Positions 8,854 through 16,850 of a DNA stretch of 64,000 nt are shown piece after piece. Position 1 is the stretch's first letter. Each line of letters starts with the position of its first letter. Where the stretch lies: NCBI GenBank assembly GCA_004124475.1, contig SCKK01000007.1, positions 20,894-84,893 on the forward strand, in the 5' to 3' direction. The notes below the pieces were generated by a model. That model was given only the letters and a program-made list of their open reading frames with translations, ran no database searches and was not told the DNA's origin. The translations under genes and the position numbers were made by a program. The DNA comes from Fidelibacterota bacterium. Its GTDB lineage: Bacteria; Fidelibacterota; Marinisomatia; Marinisomatales; SCKK01.

Positions 8854-9901
8854 TTAGCACTATAATTAAATGATTCAACAAATTAATTAAGGGGGAAGCA
8901 TGCGCAAGACGATAACCACTTTTGTAATAATCTTCATTCTTCATAGCGGAATTTCTATGGCATCTGGAGAAAACAAGAAAAGTTGGATTGATCTTGTTCG
9001 TGAGGCTACGGTTGCTTTGGGTACCGTCAAACAAGCAAAAGTCCAAGATGAAAAGGGAGAAAAAACTGAAAAGAATATTTTTGCCGTTGTGGGTACTGGC
9101 GTCATCCTTGGAATACCAGACGATCAATCTAAAACACCATGGATAGTCACCGCTAAACACGTTTTTCATGACCCCACAAAAAATTGGGATCCTGATACAA
9201 TTCAACTTCGATTTGCTTGGTTTGAAGAAAAAGGTATTGATGAGTATCTCGGTATCAAAATCAATCTTAAGAAGAATGGGAAGCGCTTATGGACACCTCA
9301 CCCCAATAACCAAGTTGATCTTGCTGCTATGCCCCTAATAATTCCGAAACAAGAAGCTGGACGAGATTCTCTCCCAATTATCCCATTAGGCAACTTTGCA
9401 ACTGGAGCTGATCTATATGAAGGTGCTGCTGTGTTGATATTTGGTTTCCCTGGTGCAGTCGGTCCATCATTCTGGACTAAAGCTTTGGTTAGGTCAGGCA
9501 TCATTGCATGGGTTCACCCATCTGCACCAGAGGAACAACCATTACTCATTGACGCGATGGTATTCCCTGGTAACAGTGGAGGTCCAGTTTTTCGTATTCC
9601 AACCGGAATTGATCGGTATGGTAATTTCATCGTCGGCGGGAAACCATCTTTTCTTGGAATAGTCTCACAAGGACGACGTCAGGCTGTTCCTTTAACAGCC
9701 GGGGGTAAAGAGATAGAGCTTCAAGGACCCGCAGGCCCAATGAAAATTGTCAGTGAAGATTGGATTGGTGTGGGTATAGTGGAACCAGCTTCAAAAGTGC
9801 TCGAACTCTTGAAGTTCGCTAGTGAAAACAAACCATAATTTGAACGGAAGTGCTAACAAAAAAATCCAGCGAATGCGTAATACGCCCCGCTGATTTTAAC
9901 G
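8854..9901 (+). mobile_element. Integron-type gene cassette carrying a protease gene
   Basis: The 5' boundary reads G|TTAGCAC (8853-8860) and the 3' side contains GTGCTAAC (9850-9857), its exact complement. This is what is expected when a circular cassette with a symmetrical attC was inserted at G|TT. The unit holds one gene starting 46 bases after the boundary and ending 11 bases before the attC-like site, with no promoter visible. No integrase gene lies in the window, so this would be an isolated cassette or part of an integrase-less array. Confidence 0.55.
8900..9838 (+). CDS. Secreted trypsin-like serine protease (S1 family)
   Basis: A 312-residue exported protein with a signal peptide (MRKTITTFVIIFILHSGIS, likely cleaved after SMA). 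The chymotrypsin-fold triad is readable: His in VTAKHVF (about residue 85), Asp in NQVDLAAM (about 140) and Ser in FPGNSGGPVF (about 230). Conserved GTGVILG precedes the His. It probably cleaves proteins outside the cytoplasmic membrane; substrate unknown. It starts at the ATG after a strong AAGGGGGAAGC site. No PDZ domain follows, unlike DegP/HtrA. It sits alone inside the cassette-like unit, which suggests recent lateral acquisition. Confidence 0.88.
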   Translation: MRKTITTFVIIFILHSGISMASGENKKSWIDLVREATVALGTVKQAKVQDEKGEKTEKNIFAVVGTGVILGIPDDQSKTPWIVTAKHVFHDPTKNWDPDTIQLRFAWFEEKGIDEYLGIKINLKKNGKRLWTPHPNNQVDLAAMPLIIPKQEAGRDSLPIIPLGNFATGADLYEGAAVLIFGFPGAVGPSFWTKALVRSGIIAWVHPSAPEEQPLLIDAMVFPGNSGGPVFRIPTGIDRYGNFIVGGKPSFLGIVSQGRRQAVPLTAGGKEIELQGPAGPMKIVSEDWIGVGIVEPASKVLELLKFASENKP

Positions 9902-9907
9902 TTATGC
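9850..9907 (+). repeat. attC-like recombination site
   Basis: GTGCTAAC (9850-9857) opens and AACGTTATGC (9898-9907) closes a 58-base hairpin. Inside, AAAATCCAGCG pairs with CGCTGATTTT leaving one unpaired C, the kind of extrahelical base known from attC sites, and GCGTAATACGC forms the tip. The right core GTTATGC departs from the GTTRRRY consensus at one position. Short attC sites of about 57 bases are known. Confidence 0.55.
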
Positions 9908-9940
9908 ATTTTAATTTTTTCAAGAATAAGAGAAAATGAT

Positions 9941-10015
9941 ATGAAAGAAACATTAAATGCAATTTATGAAAAAGGAGTTTTTAGATCTTTAAAACCTCCT
10001 CAAATATTAGCTTGA
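9941..10015 (+). pseudogene. Truncated DUF104-type antitoxin fragment
   Basis: Twenty-five residues beginning MKETLNAIYEKGVFRSLKPP resemble the N-terminus of DUF104/AF2212-like antitoxins (typically MK.IEAIYENGVF.PL), which pair with VapC-type toxins. The frame stops at TGA (10013-10015), well short of the family's usual 60-80 residues, and no toxin follows. It lies directly after the attC-like site, where a second cassette would start. Confidence 0.55.
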
Positions 10016-10249
10016 TCTATTCATCAGCCGCTAACCCCGAATATTCGGGGGAAGTTACGCTAATGTTTTTCCGCAGGATGCTACGCATTTTCATTTTAGG
10101 TGACTAAAAAATGTTCCAAATTTCGTAAAATCTGTGCGATGATGTGTTCCCCATAATAATTTATTTTTCTTACCTTCCTGCTTATCGGCAGACAGGTGTG
10201 TTGCTTTGTGTTTCTTAGTGCCATCGTAACTATAAAAAAAGGAGATAAT
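10016..10249. other. Leader region of the first trans-sulfuration gene, with repeats
   Basis: Carries ACCCCGAATATTCGGGG (palindrome near 10032-10048), TCCGCAGGATGCT (about 10071) and the 20-bp palindrome CCTGCTTATCGGCAGACAGG (10177-10196). No SAM riboswitch pattern is recognisable to me. Confidence 0.5.
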
Positions 10250-11392
10250 ATGAGATTTGACACAAAAGTGGTACGGGCAGGGATCAAACCGGATCCTACG
10301 ACTGGCGCAATTATTCCACCTATTTATCAAACAGCTACTTATGTGCTTGAAGAAGTAGGGAGAGATAAAGGATTTGATTACACCCGTTCTGCAAATCCTA
10401 CCCGGCAGCTTTTAGAAGAAAACCTGGCTGCCATAGAAGGGGGAAAATACGGAGTCTGTTTTGCCAGCGGCATGTCTACGGTGGATGCCTGTTTAAAACT
10501 GTTGGAAGCCGGTGATCATGTCGTCTGTTCAGATGATGTTTATGGGGGAGTTTCCCGTCTTTTCAATAATATTCTCAATAAATATGATTTGAAGTTTACC
10601 TATGTGGATACATCGGACCCGGATCAAGTAGTTGAAGCGATTCGCCCTGAGACAGTGATGTTGTGGATAGAAACGCCGACAAACCCTCTACTCAAAGTGA
10701 CTGACCTTGAAGCAATGGGCGTGATTGCAAAGGAACACACTTTGTTGTATGCCGTGGATTCTACCTTTGCGACCCCGGTTTTCCTTCGTCCGTTGGAATA
10801 TGGGGCGGATATGGTTGTCCATAGTACCACAAAATATTTAAGTGGACATAACCAGCTCATCGGAGGGATTGTGATTACCAACCAGGAAGATATTTTTGAC
10901 GAAATGAAATTTGTCCAGAAAACCATTGGTGCGGTTCCCAGTCCATTTGACTGTTGGCTCACATTATTGGGCGTAAAAACTTTGCACCTTCGTATGGCAA
11001 GACATGCTGAAAATGGGCAGGTTGTGGCGGAATTTCTGGAGAACCACCCGAAAATAGCAAAAGTTACCTATCCGGGATTACCCTCACATCCCCAGTATAA
11101 CGTAGCAATAAAACAGATGTCGGGTTACAGTGGTATGATTTCATTTGAACTCAAAGGGGGCATTGCGGCAGGAAAGAATTTGATGAATAATGTCAAGTTA
11201 TGTTTACTTGCGGAAAGTCTCGGGGCAGTGGAAACAATGATTACTCACCCCGCCACAATGACCCACGTGGATGTACCAAAAGATGAGCGTTATGCGAGGG
11301 GACTCACCGATGGGTTGGTGAGGATTTCTGTGGGTATTGAAGATCCCGAGGATATTGTTAATGATCTTGGACAGGCTCTCGAATTTGCATAA
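10250..11392 (+). CDS. Cystathionine gamma-synthase/lyase-type PLP enzyme (first copy)
   Basis: A 380-residue PLP enzyme of the Cys/Met metabolism family, acting in trans-sulfuration between cysteine and homocysteine. The ATG at 10250 follows AAAAAAAGGAGATAAT; the longer upstream frame lacks a site. Seen: N-terminal GAIIPPIYQTATYV, YTRSANPTRQLLE, CFASGMSTVDAC, the cofactor Asp region AVDSTFATP, and the PLP lysine in HSTTKYLSGH. The C-terminus EPSLG-like motif reads LAESLGAVETMITHPATMTH, and RISVGIEDPEDI. The sub-activity (synthase versus lyase) cannot be fixed from sequence alone. A second, divergent copy follows after a repeat-filled gap. Confidence 0.9.
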   Translation: MRFDTKVVRAGIKPDPTTGAIIPPIYQTATYVLEEVGRDKGFDYTRSANPTRQLLEENLAAIEGGKYGVCFASGMSTVDACLKLLEAGDHVVCSDDVYGGVSRLFNNILNKYDLKFTYVDTSDPDQVVEAIRPETVMLWIETPTNPLLKVTDLEAMGVIAKEHTLLYAVDSTFATPVFLRPLEYGADMVVHSTTKYLSGHNQLIGGIVITNQEDIFDEMKFVQKTIGAVPSPFDCWLTLLGVKTLHLRMARHAENGQVVAEFLENHPKIAKVTYPGLPSHPQYNVAIKQMSGYSGMISFELKGGIAAGKNLMNNVKLCLLAESLGAVETMITHPATMTHVDVPKDERYARGLTDGLVRISVGIEDPEDIVNDLGQALEFA

Positions 11393-11708
11393 TAATCCTC
11401 GTTATCAATGTTGTCAATATCTCAAAAAATAATCTATAATTTGAACTCGAAACCTCAGTGTTGTGGCAACCAAGATCATCAAAACCACAACATTGAAAGA
11501 GGTAGAGATTTTTCACCTGAAAATAGCTTTAAGCATGGAGTACGGAGTATGGAGAATTGCCTGCCCCGTACGGAGCTTGTCCCGAAGTTTCGGGATGTGT
11601 GTCTCATTTCGAATGATATTTTATCAGACTTAGAACAGACGGTGTGAAAAGCTCGACTTTTTTTGTCTTAATACCTTAAAAATAGTTGTTCACGTAGAAG
11701 GTCAGATT
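11393..11708. repeat. Repeat-filled gap between the two trans-sulfuration genes
   Basis: Contains a hairpin GTGTTGTGG...CCACAACAT (about 11458-11492), then a longer dispersed repeat (11511-11567, TTTCACCTGAAAATAGCTTT...GGAGAATTGCCTGCCCC) whose complement occurs at 41251-41297, then TCCCGAAGTTTCGGGA (11580-11595). No gene is supported. Confidence 0.65.
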
Positions 11709-12863
11709 ATGAATAAAAACTTCAAAAAGATTGAAACAAAGCTCATCCACTCCGGTGAACCGGAACCCCGGATTGGTGGAGCAGTGGCTATGCCAATTTT
11801 TCAATCGGCTATGTATGAGACCGCTGGGGAAGGTAGTTACCATGATATTAAATATATTCGCCTGAATAACACTCCTAACCAAATCGCCCTACAGGAAAAA
11901 TTGTCAGCATTAGAAAATGCAGAAGCTGGTCTTGTCACATCCAGCGGCATGGCAGCTATCACCACTTCTCTCCTTTCATTTCTGTCCTCAGGGAATCATC
12001 TGTTGATCCAGGATACGCTCTATGGTGGGACTCATACCTTTATTACACATGATATCGGACAGTGGGGAATATCTTACGATTTTATCAATGGTGATGATCC
12101 GGATTCGTGGAATGATTTGTTAAAGCCTGAGACTAAAGTAATTTATATGGAGACGATGACTAATCCCCTGTTGCAGGTAGCAGACCTGGAAGCGGTAGTG
12201 GTTTTTGCTCAAAAACATGGATTAATCTCTATCATTGACAATACATTTGCCTCGCCTATTAACTTTAGACCTGCAGAGTGGGGATTTGACCTGTCGTGTC
12301 ATAGTTGCACGAAATATTTGAATGGTCACTCAGATATTGTTGCCGGTGCAGTGATTGGAAGTGCCAATTTAATAGAAAAGATCACATACACATTGAATCA
12401 ACTGGGAGGAACTCTCGACCCTCACGCCTGTTTTTTACTGCATAGGGGTGTCAAGACTCTGGCAATCAGGATGGAACGTCAAAATACAAATGCTATGACA
12501 ATAGCAGTATTCCTGAAAAATCATCCGGCTGTACATCATGTCAATTATCCCGGCTTAAAAAACCACCCCGATCATGACAGAGCCTCCAGGTTATTTGATG
12601 GATTCAGCGGCATGTTAAGTTTTGAATTAACCGGGGGGTTGGAAGACTCGAATCGTTTTATTAAGAAAGTGAAACTTCCCATTGTGGCGCCCAGTTTGGG
12701 TGGGGTTGAAACACTCGTTACCCTTCCAGCCACGACATCGCATTCAGGAATGTCAGGCGAAGAACGCCAGCAATTAGGAATTACCGATAGCTTGATTCGT
12801 CTTTCGGTGGGAATTGAAAATGTGGATGATTTGATAGAAGATTTTGAACAGGCGCTGACGTAG
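11709..12863 (+). CDS. Cystathionine beta/gamma-lyase-type PLP enzyme (second copy)
   Basis: A 384-residue paralogue of the gene at 10250. Core motifs are kept: MPIFQSAMYE, YIRLNNTPNQIALQEKL, VTSSGMAAITTSLLSF, IDNTFASPINFRP and the PLP lysine in HSCTKYLNGHSD; C-terminal VETLVTLPATTSH and RLSVGIENVDDL. The Y.R.NNP-type loop reads RLNNTPN instead of RSANPT, so substrate specificity probably differs from the first copy. The two together could run both directions of trans-sulfuration, or one could be a methionine gamma-lyase-like enzyme. It starts at the ATG at 11709; sfsA follows after 13 bases, so they are likely co-transcribed. Confidence 0.88.
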   Translation: MNKNFKKIETKLIHSGEPEPRIGGAVAMPIFQSAMYETAGEGSYHDIKYIRLNNTPNQIALQEKLSALENAEAGLVTSSGMAAITTSLLSFLSSGNHLLIQDTLYGGTHTFITHDIGQWGISYDFINGDDPDSWNDLLKPETKVIYMETMTNPLLQVADLEAVVVFAQKHGLISIIDNTFASPINFRPAEWGFDLSCHSCTKYLNGHSDIVAGAVIGSANLIEKITYTLNQLGGTLDPHACFLLHRGVKTLAIRMERQNTNAMTIAVFLKNHPAVHHVNYPGLKNHPDHDRASRLFDGFSGMLSFELTGGLEDSNRFIKKVKLPIVAPSLGGVETLVTLPATTSHSGMSGEERQQLGITDSLIRLSVGIENVDDLIEDFEQALT

Positions 12864-12876
12864 CTGAATCAATAGG

Positions 12877-13602
12877 ATGAAAATTGTTGGTCCTTTATTC
12901 GATGCCACATTTGTCGATCGACCCAACCGGTTTCTCACCATCGTTAAAATTGATGGGATAAAGGTAAAAAGCCATCTTCCTGATCCAGGTAGGTTAGAAG
13001 AGCTTCTCCTTCCAGGTGCCACGCTCAAGGTACGACCTGTTTCCCCACAGGGTCCTTTGGACAATGGTCAAATGGTAAAACGGAAGACAGAGTGGACAAC
13101 GGTTATGGTAAAAACCAGTAACCAGTGGGTTTCAATTGACACCACACTGCCCAATCGGTTTGTCAAGTGGTTGTTGGAAAAAAGTGATCTCCCATTCTTA
13201 ACAGATTTTCATATAGTAAAACAGGAAGTGACTGTAGGTCATCACCGGTTTGATTTTCTATTAGATGGTGCCAATGGTTTGTTCTATTTGGAAGTGAAAT
13301 CCGTTACCTTGGTGGATAACGGGGTGGCTATGTTTCCCGATGCGGTGACGGTTAGAGGTAAACGCCATTTAGAAGCATTAGCGGAAATGTCAAATGAGGG
13401 AAAAGATACAGGTGTTTTGTTTGTTTGTCAGAGACCAGATGTTGTTGAATTCCGCCCTCAATGGAATCGAGATCCTAAGTTTTCCAAAGCATTAATTAAT
13501 GCGGAAGCTGCTGGAGTAAAAATCCGGGTGATTTCCGCAAATGTGTCACCAACTAAAATTCTGTTTGAAAAAGAAATACCTTATAAACTTGGTAAACATT
13601 AA
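12877..13602 (+). CDS. sfsA: SfsA family protein (sugar fermentation stimulation homologue)
   Basis: A 241-residue SfsA protein. The N-terminal OB-like part reads FVDRPNRFL....KVKSHLPDPGRLEELLLPGA, and the C-terminal nuclease-like fold has the acidic residues in FDFLLDG, YLEVKSVTLV and FPDAVTVRGKRHLEAL. These resemble PD-(D/E)XK nuclease residues, and the family is thought to act on nucleic acid. Its cellular role is poorly known. It starts 13 bases after the lyase gene. Length and motifs are normal. Confidence 0.93.
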   Translation: MKIVGPLFDATFVDRPNRFLTIVKIDGIKVKSHLPDPGRLEELLLPGATLKVRPVSPQGPLDNGQMVKRKTEWTTVMVKTSNQWVSIDTTLPNRFVKWLLEKSDLPFLTDFHIVKQEVTVGHHRFDFLLDGANGLFYLEVKSVTLVDNGVAMFPDAVTVRGKRHLEALAEMSNEGKDTGVLFVCQRPDVVEFRPQWNRDPKFSKALINAEAAGVKIRVISANVSPTKILFEKEIPYKLGKH

Positions 13603-13687
13603 GTGAACTCGTCAGTTATGATATCTGTACTATACCGAAGCAACAGGTTTACCAATTAATTACTAACATTATACCATTTTAAAAACG

Positions 13688-15382
13688 ATGTCTGATATTC
13701 AATATTATTTCTACAGAAGAAATGAAAAACTAACGATTTTATGGTTATTAATTATTTTGATCGGTTGTGCTGCCGTGGCGCCACCTCCTGGAGGTCCTGT
13801 CGATAAAACATCTCCATCTCTTGTTTCAGTAGAGCCTCTTTCCGGAACCACGCATATCAGTGGTGGATTATCTGTGTTGCTTGTTTTTTCAGAGCGACTT
13901 GATGAGACCTCATTGGATAAAGGAATCAATCTGCTTCCTGTTATGAAAATACCGATAGAGCTCAAAATTAAAAAAGAAATGGTTACGGTTAAATTACCTG
14001 AAGATCTTGCTTTGAATCAAACGTACATATTAACCCTCACAAGAGACATTTTGGACGAACATCGTAACCGTCTGGATCGTGTGTACCAGCTTGCTTTCAG
14101 TACGGGGGATAAAATCTCTGAAGGAATGATTTCTGGTAGGGTATATGGTTCACCGGAGAAATCGAGTCTCGTTTATCTTTATCAAAGTAGGGAGGAAATG
14201 GCTGATAGTTTATTTCTAAGACAGCCGGACTATGCAACGGAAACAGATGATGAGGGTCACTATTCATTTTCTTACCTTGATCCGGGTGAGTATCTGGTGA
14301 TTGCATTTACAGGAGGTAGATCCCCTTTCCCTGTTGTCCCTTCGAGGATGCATTACGGTGTTTACTGGAGGTCATCCGTAGCCATTGCTGTCAATGATAC
14401 TACCTTCAATATAAATATGCGAATTTTTAAAGAAGTCCCCCTTTTTAAAGTATTAAATATCCAGATGGAAAACCGAGCACAGGGTTTAATTCGTTTTACT
14501 ACCCCTGTCTCTCTTTCGTCACAAAATATGCCAATACTATTATTTTCTTCTGAGAATGAACACGAAGTGATTCCCGATATTATTTTTCAATTTATAAGTA
14601 ATTCGGAAGAAGTAAGATTTCAAACTTCTAATTTAGTTCCAGGTAACAAATATACCATTCGTGTTTCTAATTTTCGGGATTCAACGGATCAGGAATTGGA
14701 AACGATCTCAAAAGAAATTCAAGTTCCTGAAATGGATAGTCTGAAGATCTCAATCATATTCCCTGAAATTGGAAGGACGATTAAATTAACTGAGGGATTC
14801 ACGCCAATAAATGTTCAATTCGACGGAATTACACTATCCAGTACAGACAGTGTAGTAGCAACATTGGAAGATACGGGTGGAATTGAATTGCCGCTGATAT
14901 TAGAATGGGAAAATCCGACCCATCTGGTTCTCACGCCTGGATTAGGGTGGGATCCTGATGAGGAGTATAGATTGAATTTGTTTGCCAATCGGTTGTTTTC
15001 AAGGGACAGTATTCACATGGCTGATACCGTTTTTACCTATCCAATCAAAATTAGGTTGGATGGAGGAGAAGGTGGGATCTCTGGTAAAGTACTTGGGGAA
15101 TACTTTTTGGGCTCGATTGTTGAGGCAAAACCGATAGAAAATTCAATTATTTCTTATAGCGTAGTTGTAAATTCGAAGGGTGAATTTGTCTTCAAAAACC
15201 TACCGGCAGAGGATTGGATATTAAGTGCATTTCAGGATTCGGATAAAAATGGACGTTATACTCCAGGAAGAGCCATTCCGTTCATCCCATCCGAACCATT
15301 TTTAATGACACAGGATACAATAGAAGTAAGAGCCAATTGGGATGTGGAAGGAATTGAACTTACCTATCCAGACGAAGAGTGA
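13688..15382 (+). CDS. Ig-like domain lipoprotein (Big_5 type)
   Basis: A 564-residue predicted lipoprotein: hydrophobic signal at residues 15-25, lipobox LIGC with Cys27, followed by the Pro-rich APPPGGPVDKTSPSL sequence typical of a Bacteroidetes lipoprotein family. Residues about 40-140 form a bacterial Ig-like (SbsA/Big_5) domain with VLLVFSERLDETSL and YILTLTRDILDEHRN. A carboxypeptidase-regulatory-like fold follows (DDEGHYSFSYLDPGEYLVIAF), and a similar one closes the C-terminus (LPAEDWILSAFQDSDKNGRYTPG). It is likely exposed in the periplasm or on the surface; function unknown. It directly abuts the next gene (TGA then ATG), so the two are likely co-transcribed. Confidence 0.85.
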   Translation: MSDIQYYFYRRNEKLTILWLLIILIGCAAVAPPPGGPVDKTSPSLVSVEPLSGTTHISGGLSVLLVFSERLDETSLDKGINLLPVMKIPIELKIKKEMVTVKLPEDLALNQTYILTLTRDILDEHRNRLDRVYQLAFSTGDKISEGMISGRVYGSPEKSSLVYLYQSREEMADSLFLRQPDYATETDDEGHYSFSYLDPGEYLVIAFTGGRSPFPVVPSRMHYGVYWRSSVAIAVNDTTFNINMRIFKEVPLFKVLNIQMENRAQGLIRFTTPVSLSSQNMPILLFSSENEHEVIPDIIFQFISNSEEVRFQTSNLVPGNKYTIRVSNFRDSTDQELETISKEIQVPEMDSLKISIIFPEIGRTIKLTEGFTPINVQFDGITLSSTDSVVATLEDTGGIELPLILEWENPTHLVLTPGLGWDPDEEYRLNLFANRLFSRDSIHMADTVFTYPIKIRLDGGEGGISGKVLGEYFLGSIVEAKPIENSIISYSVVVNSKGEFVFKNLPAEDWILSAFQDSDKNGRYTPGRAIPFIPSEPFLMTQDTIEVRANWDVEGIELTYPDEE

Positions 15383-16480
15383 ATGATAGTGAAAGTTAAA
15401 GGGAAAAGGAAAATAGTCTGTGTCATCATGGCAGGTGGTCGGGGAACTCGATTCTGGCCTTTAAGTCGTAATTCACGTCCCAAACAACTTTTGAAAATAC
15501 TAGGCGAACATTCCATGCTTCAGAGGACAGTTGACAGGCTTCGAAAAATCAATTTCGTAGAGGACATTTATATCATTACAGGACCTGATCTTGAAGAAAC
15601 CATAAAAAATGAGATTGAAGGTGTTTCACCTGACCGGATAATTGTAGAACCATCTGGGAAGAATACAGCGCCCTGTATTGGGCTTGCAGCTCTACACATG
15701 GCAGCAAAAAATCCGGATTCCATCATGGGAGTTTTCCCCGCAGACCACCTCATCATTGGTCATCAAAAGTTTTCCAGCGCTCTGCGAATGGCAATGAATC
15801 TTACTGTTGGTGGAGATGCTTTGGTCACCTTTGGAATTGTTCCCAATTCTCCCCACACCGGTTACGGCTATATCCAATTTGACAAGCGTAAAGAAACCGT
15901 GCCTGGGAAGGTATACATGGTAAAAACCTTTGCGGAAAAACCGAATGAAAGAGTTGCAAAAAGGTTTGTGAGAAGTGGAGAATTTCTGTGGAATAGCGGG
16001 ATGTTTGTTTGGAAAGTATCATCGATTCTGGGTGCTATCGAATTACATATGCCCGAACTATCGCAATCTTTGTTGGCAATTCGTGATGCGCTGGGGAAGA
16101 GATCCTATCATTCAACCCTTTTGGATCAATGGGAATTAATAAAACCTGAATCTATCGATTATGGTATATTGGAAAAGAGCGATAATATCTATATGGTCAA
16201 ATCAGAATTTCAGTGGAGTGATGTGGGATCATGGAATTCATTCTTTGAATTATCACCGAAAAATGGAATGGGAAATGTCATTAAGGGAGATGTAATTGTA
16301 CTGGATGGAGAAAATAACCTGATTCATTCCAACGGGAAACTGACGGCAGTAATCGGGATAGATAACGTAGTAATTATCAATACACCAGATGCTACGCTCG
16401 TGGTATCGAGAGACAAAGTTGAGGATGTGAAGGTACTGGTTAAATTGCTTGAAGAATCTGGGAGAGAAGAGGTCCTATAA
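15383..16480 (+). CDS. manC: Mannose-1-phosphate guanylyltransferase
   Basis: Makes GDP-mannose from mannose-1-phosphate and GTP for glycan synthesis. The 365-residue length matches the short form lacking the isomerase domain. Motifs: nucleotide-binding MAGGRGTRFWPLSRNSRPKQ, VEPSGKNTAPCIGLAAL, FPADHLI, the FAEKPN motif of the active site, and LWNSGMFVWK. The ATG at 15383 directly follows the preceding stop; the gene ends TAATG, sharing one base with the next start. It lies far from the polysaccharide cluster at 49 kb but may supply it. Confidence 0.94.
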   Translation: MIVKVKGKRKIVCVIMAGGRGTRFWPLSRNSRPKQLLKILGEHSMLQRTVDRLRKINFVEDIYIITGPDLEETIKNEIEGVSPDRIIVEPSGKNTAPCIGLAALHMAAKNPDSIMGVFPADHLIIGHQKFSSALRMAMNLTVGGDALVTFGIVPNSPHTGYGYIQFDKRKETVPGKVYMVKTFAEKPNERVAKRFVRSGEFLWNSGMFVWKVSSILGAIELHMPELSQSLLAIRDALGKRSYHSTLLDQWELIKPESIDYGILEKSDNIYMVKSEFQWSDVGSWNSFFELSPKNGMGNVIKGDVIVLDGENNLIHSNGKLTAVIGIDNVVIINTPDATLVVSRDKVEDVKVLVKLLEESGREEVL

Positions 16481-16755
16481 TGGATGAAAATTGGTTGTAT
16501 GAACAATTTGAACGGTTGGCAGAAGAGATGGATGTTACCTTACTCGAAGGTAAGGGTGATTTTATCGGAGGATTTTGCACAATTAATAGGGATAAGTTTA
16601 TTGTATTAAATAAAGTAAAACCGTTGAGTCAAAGATTGCGAGTTATGGCAACATCATTTCGGGAATTAGAAATTCATGATCGGTATTTAATTCCGGTTTT
16701 AAGGGAATTCATTGAGTTAGAAAATGATAGAAAAAGTCTTGATTTGCTATGGTGA
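16480..16755 (+). CDS. Small conserved-looking protein of unknown function
   Basis: A 91-residue soluble protein, translationally coupled to the guanylyltransferase (TAATG overlap). It is rich in charged residues and probably alpha/beta: helical N-terminus (NWLYEQFERLAEEMDVTLLEG), a strand pair GDFIGGFCTINRDKFIVLNK, then helices to the end. No motif that I recognise. Tight coupling makes it very likely a real gene. Confidence 0.75.
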   Translation: MDENWLYEQFERLAEEMDVTLLEGKGDFIGGFCTINRDKFIVLNKVKPLSQRLRVMATSFRELEIHDRYLIPVLREFIELENDRKSLDLLW

Positions 16756-16850
16756 ATTTTTTATACTCCGCAACTTTGAATTCACAAATAATTAATTCAT
16801 CAAGAAGAAATTATTTTTGTTCTTAACCTTTTGCTATAGAAAGGATTTCA

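Noticed and set aside
8771..8860. A firm second attC site before the protease cassette
   Set aside because: Outer boxes are only roughly complementary and the inner stem is weak, so it is listed only as a possibility.
8735..9205. 156-codon minus-strand frame
   Set aside because: It overlaps the clear protease gene and a repeat, and shows no family features.
10016..10249. SAM riboswitch ahead of the trans-sulfuration gene
   Set aside because: None of the conserved SAM-box helices could be found; only dispersed repeats are visible.
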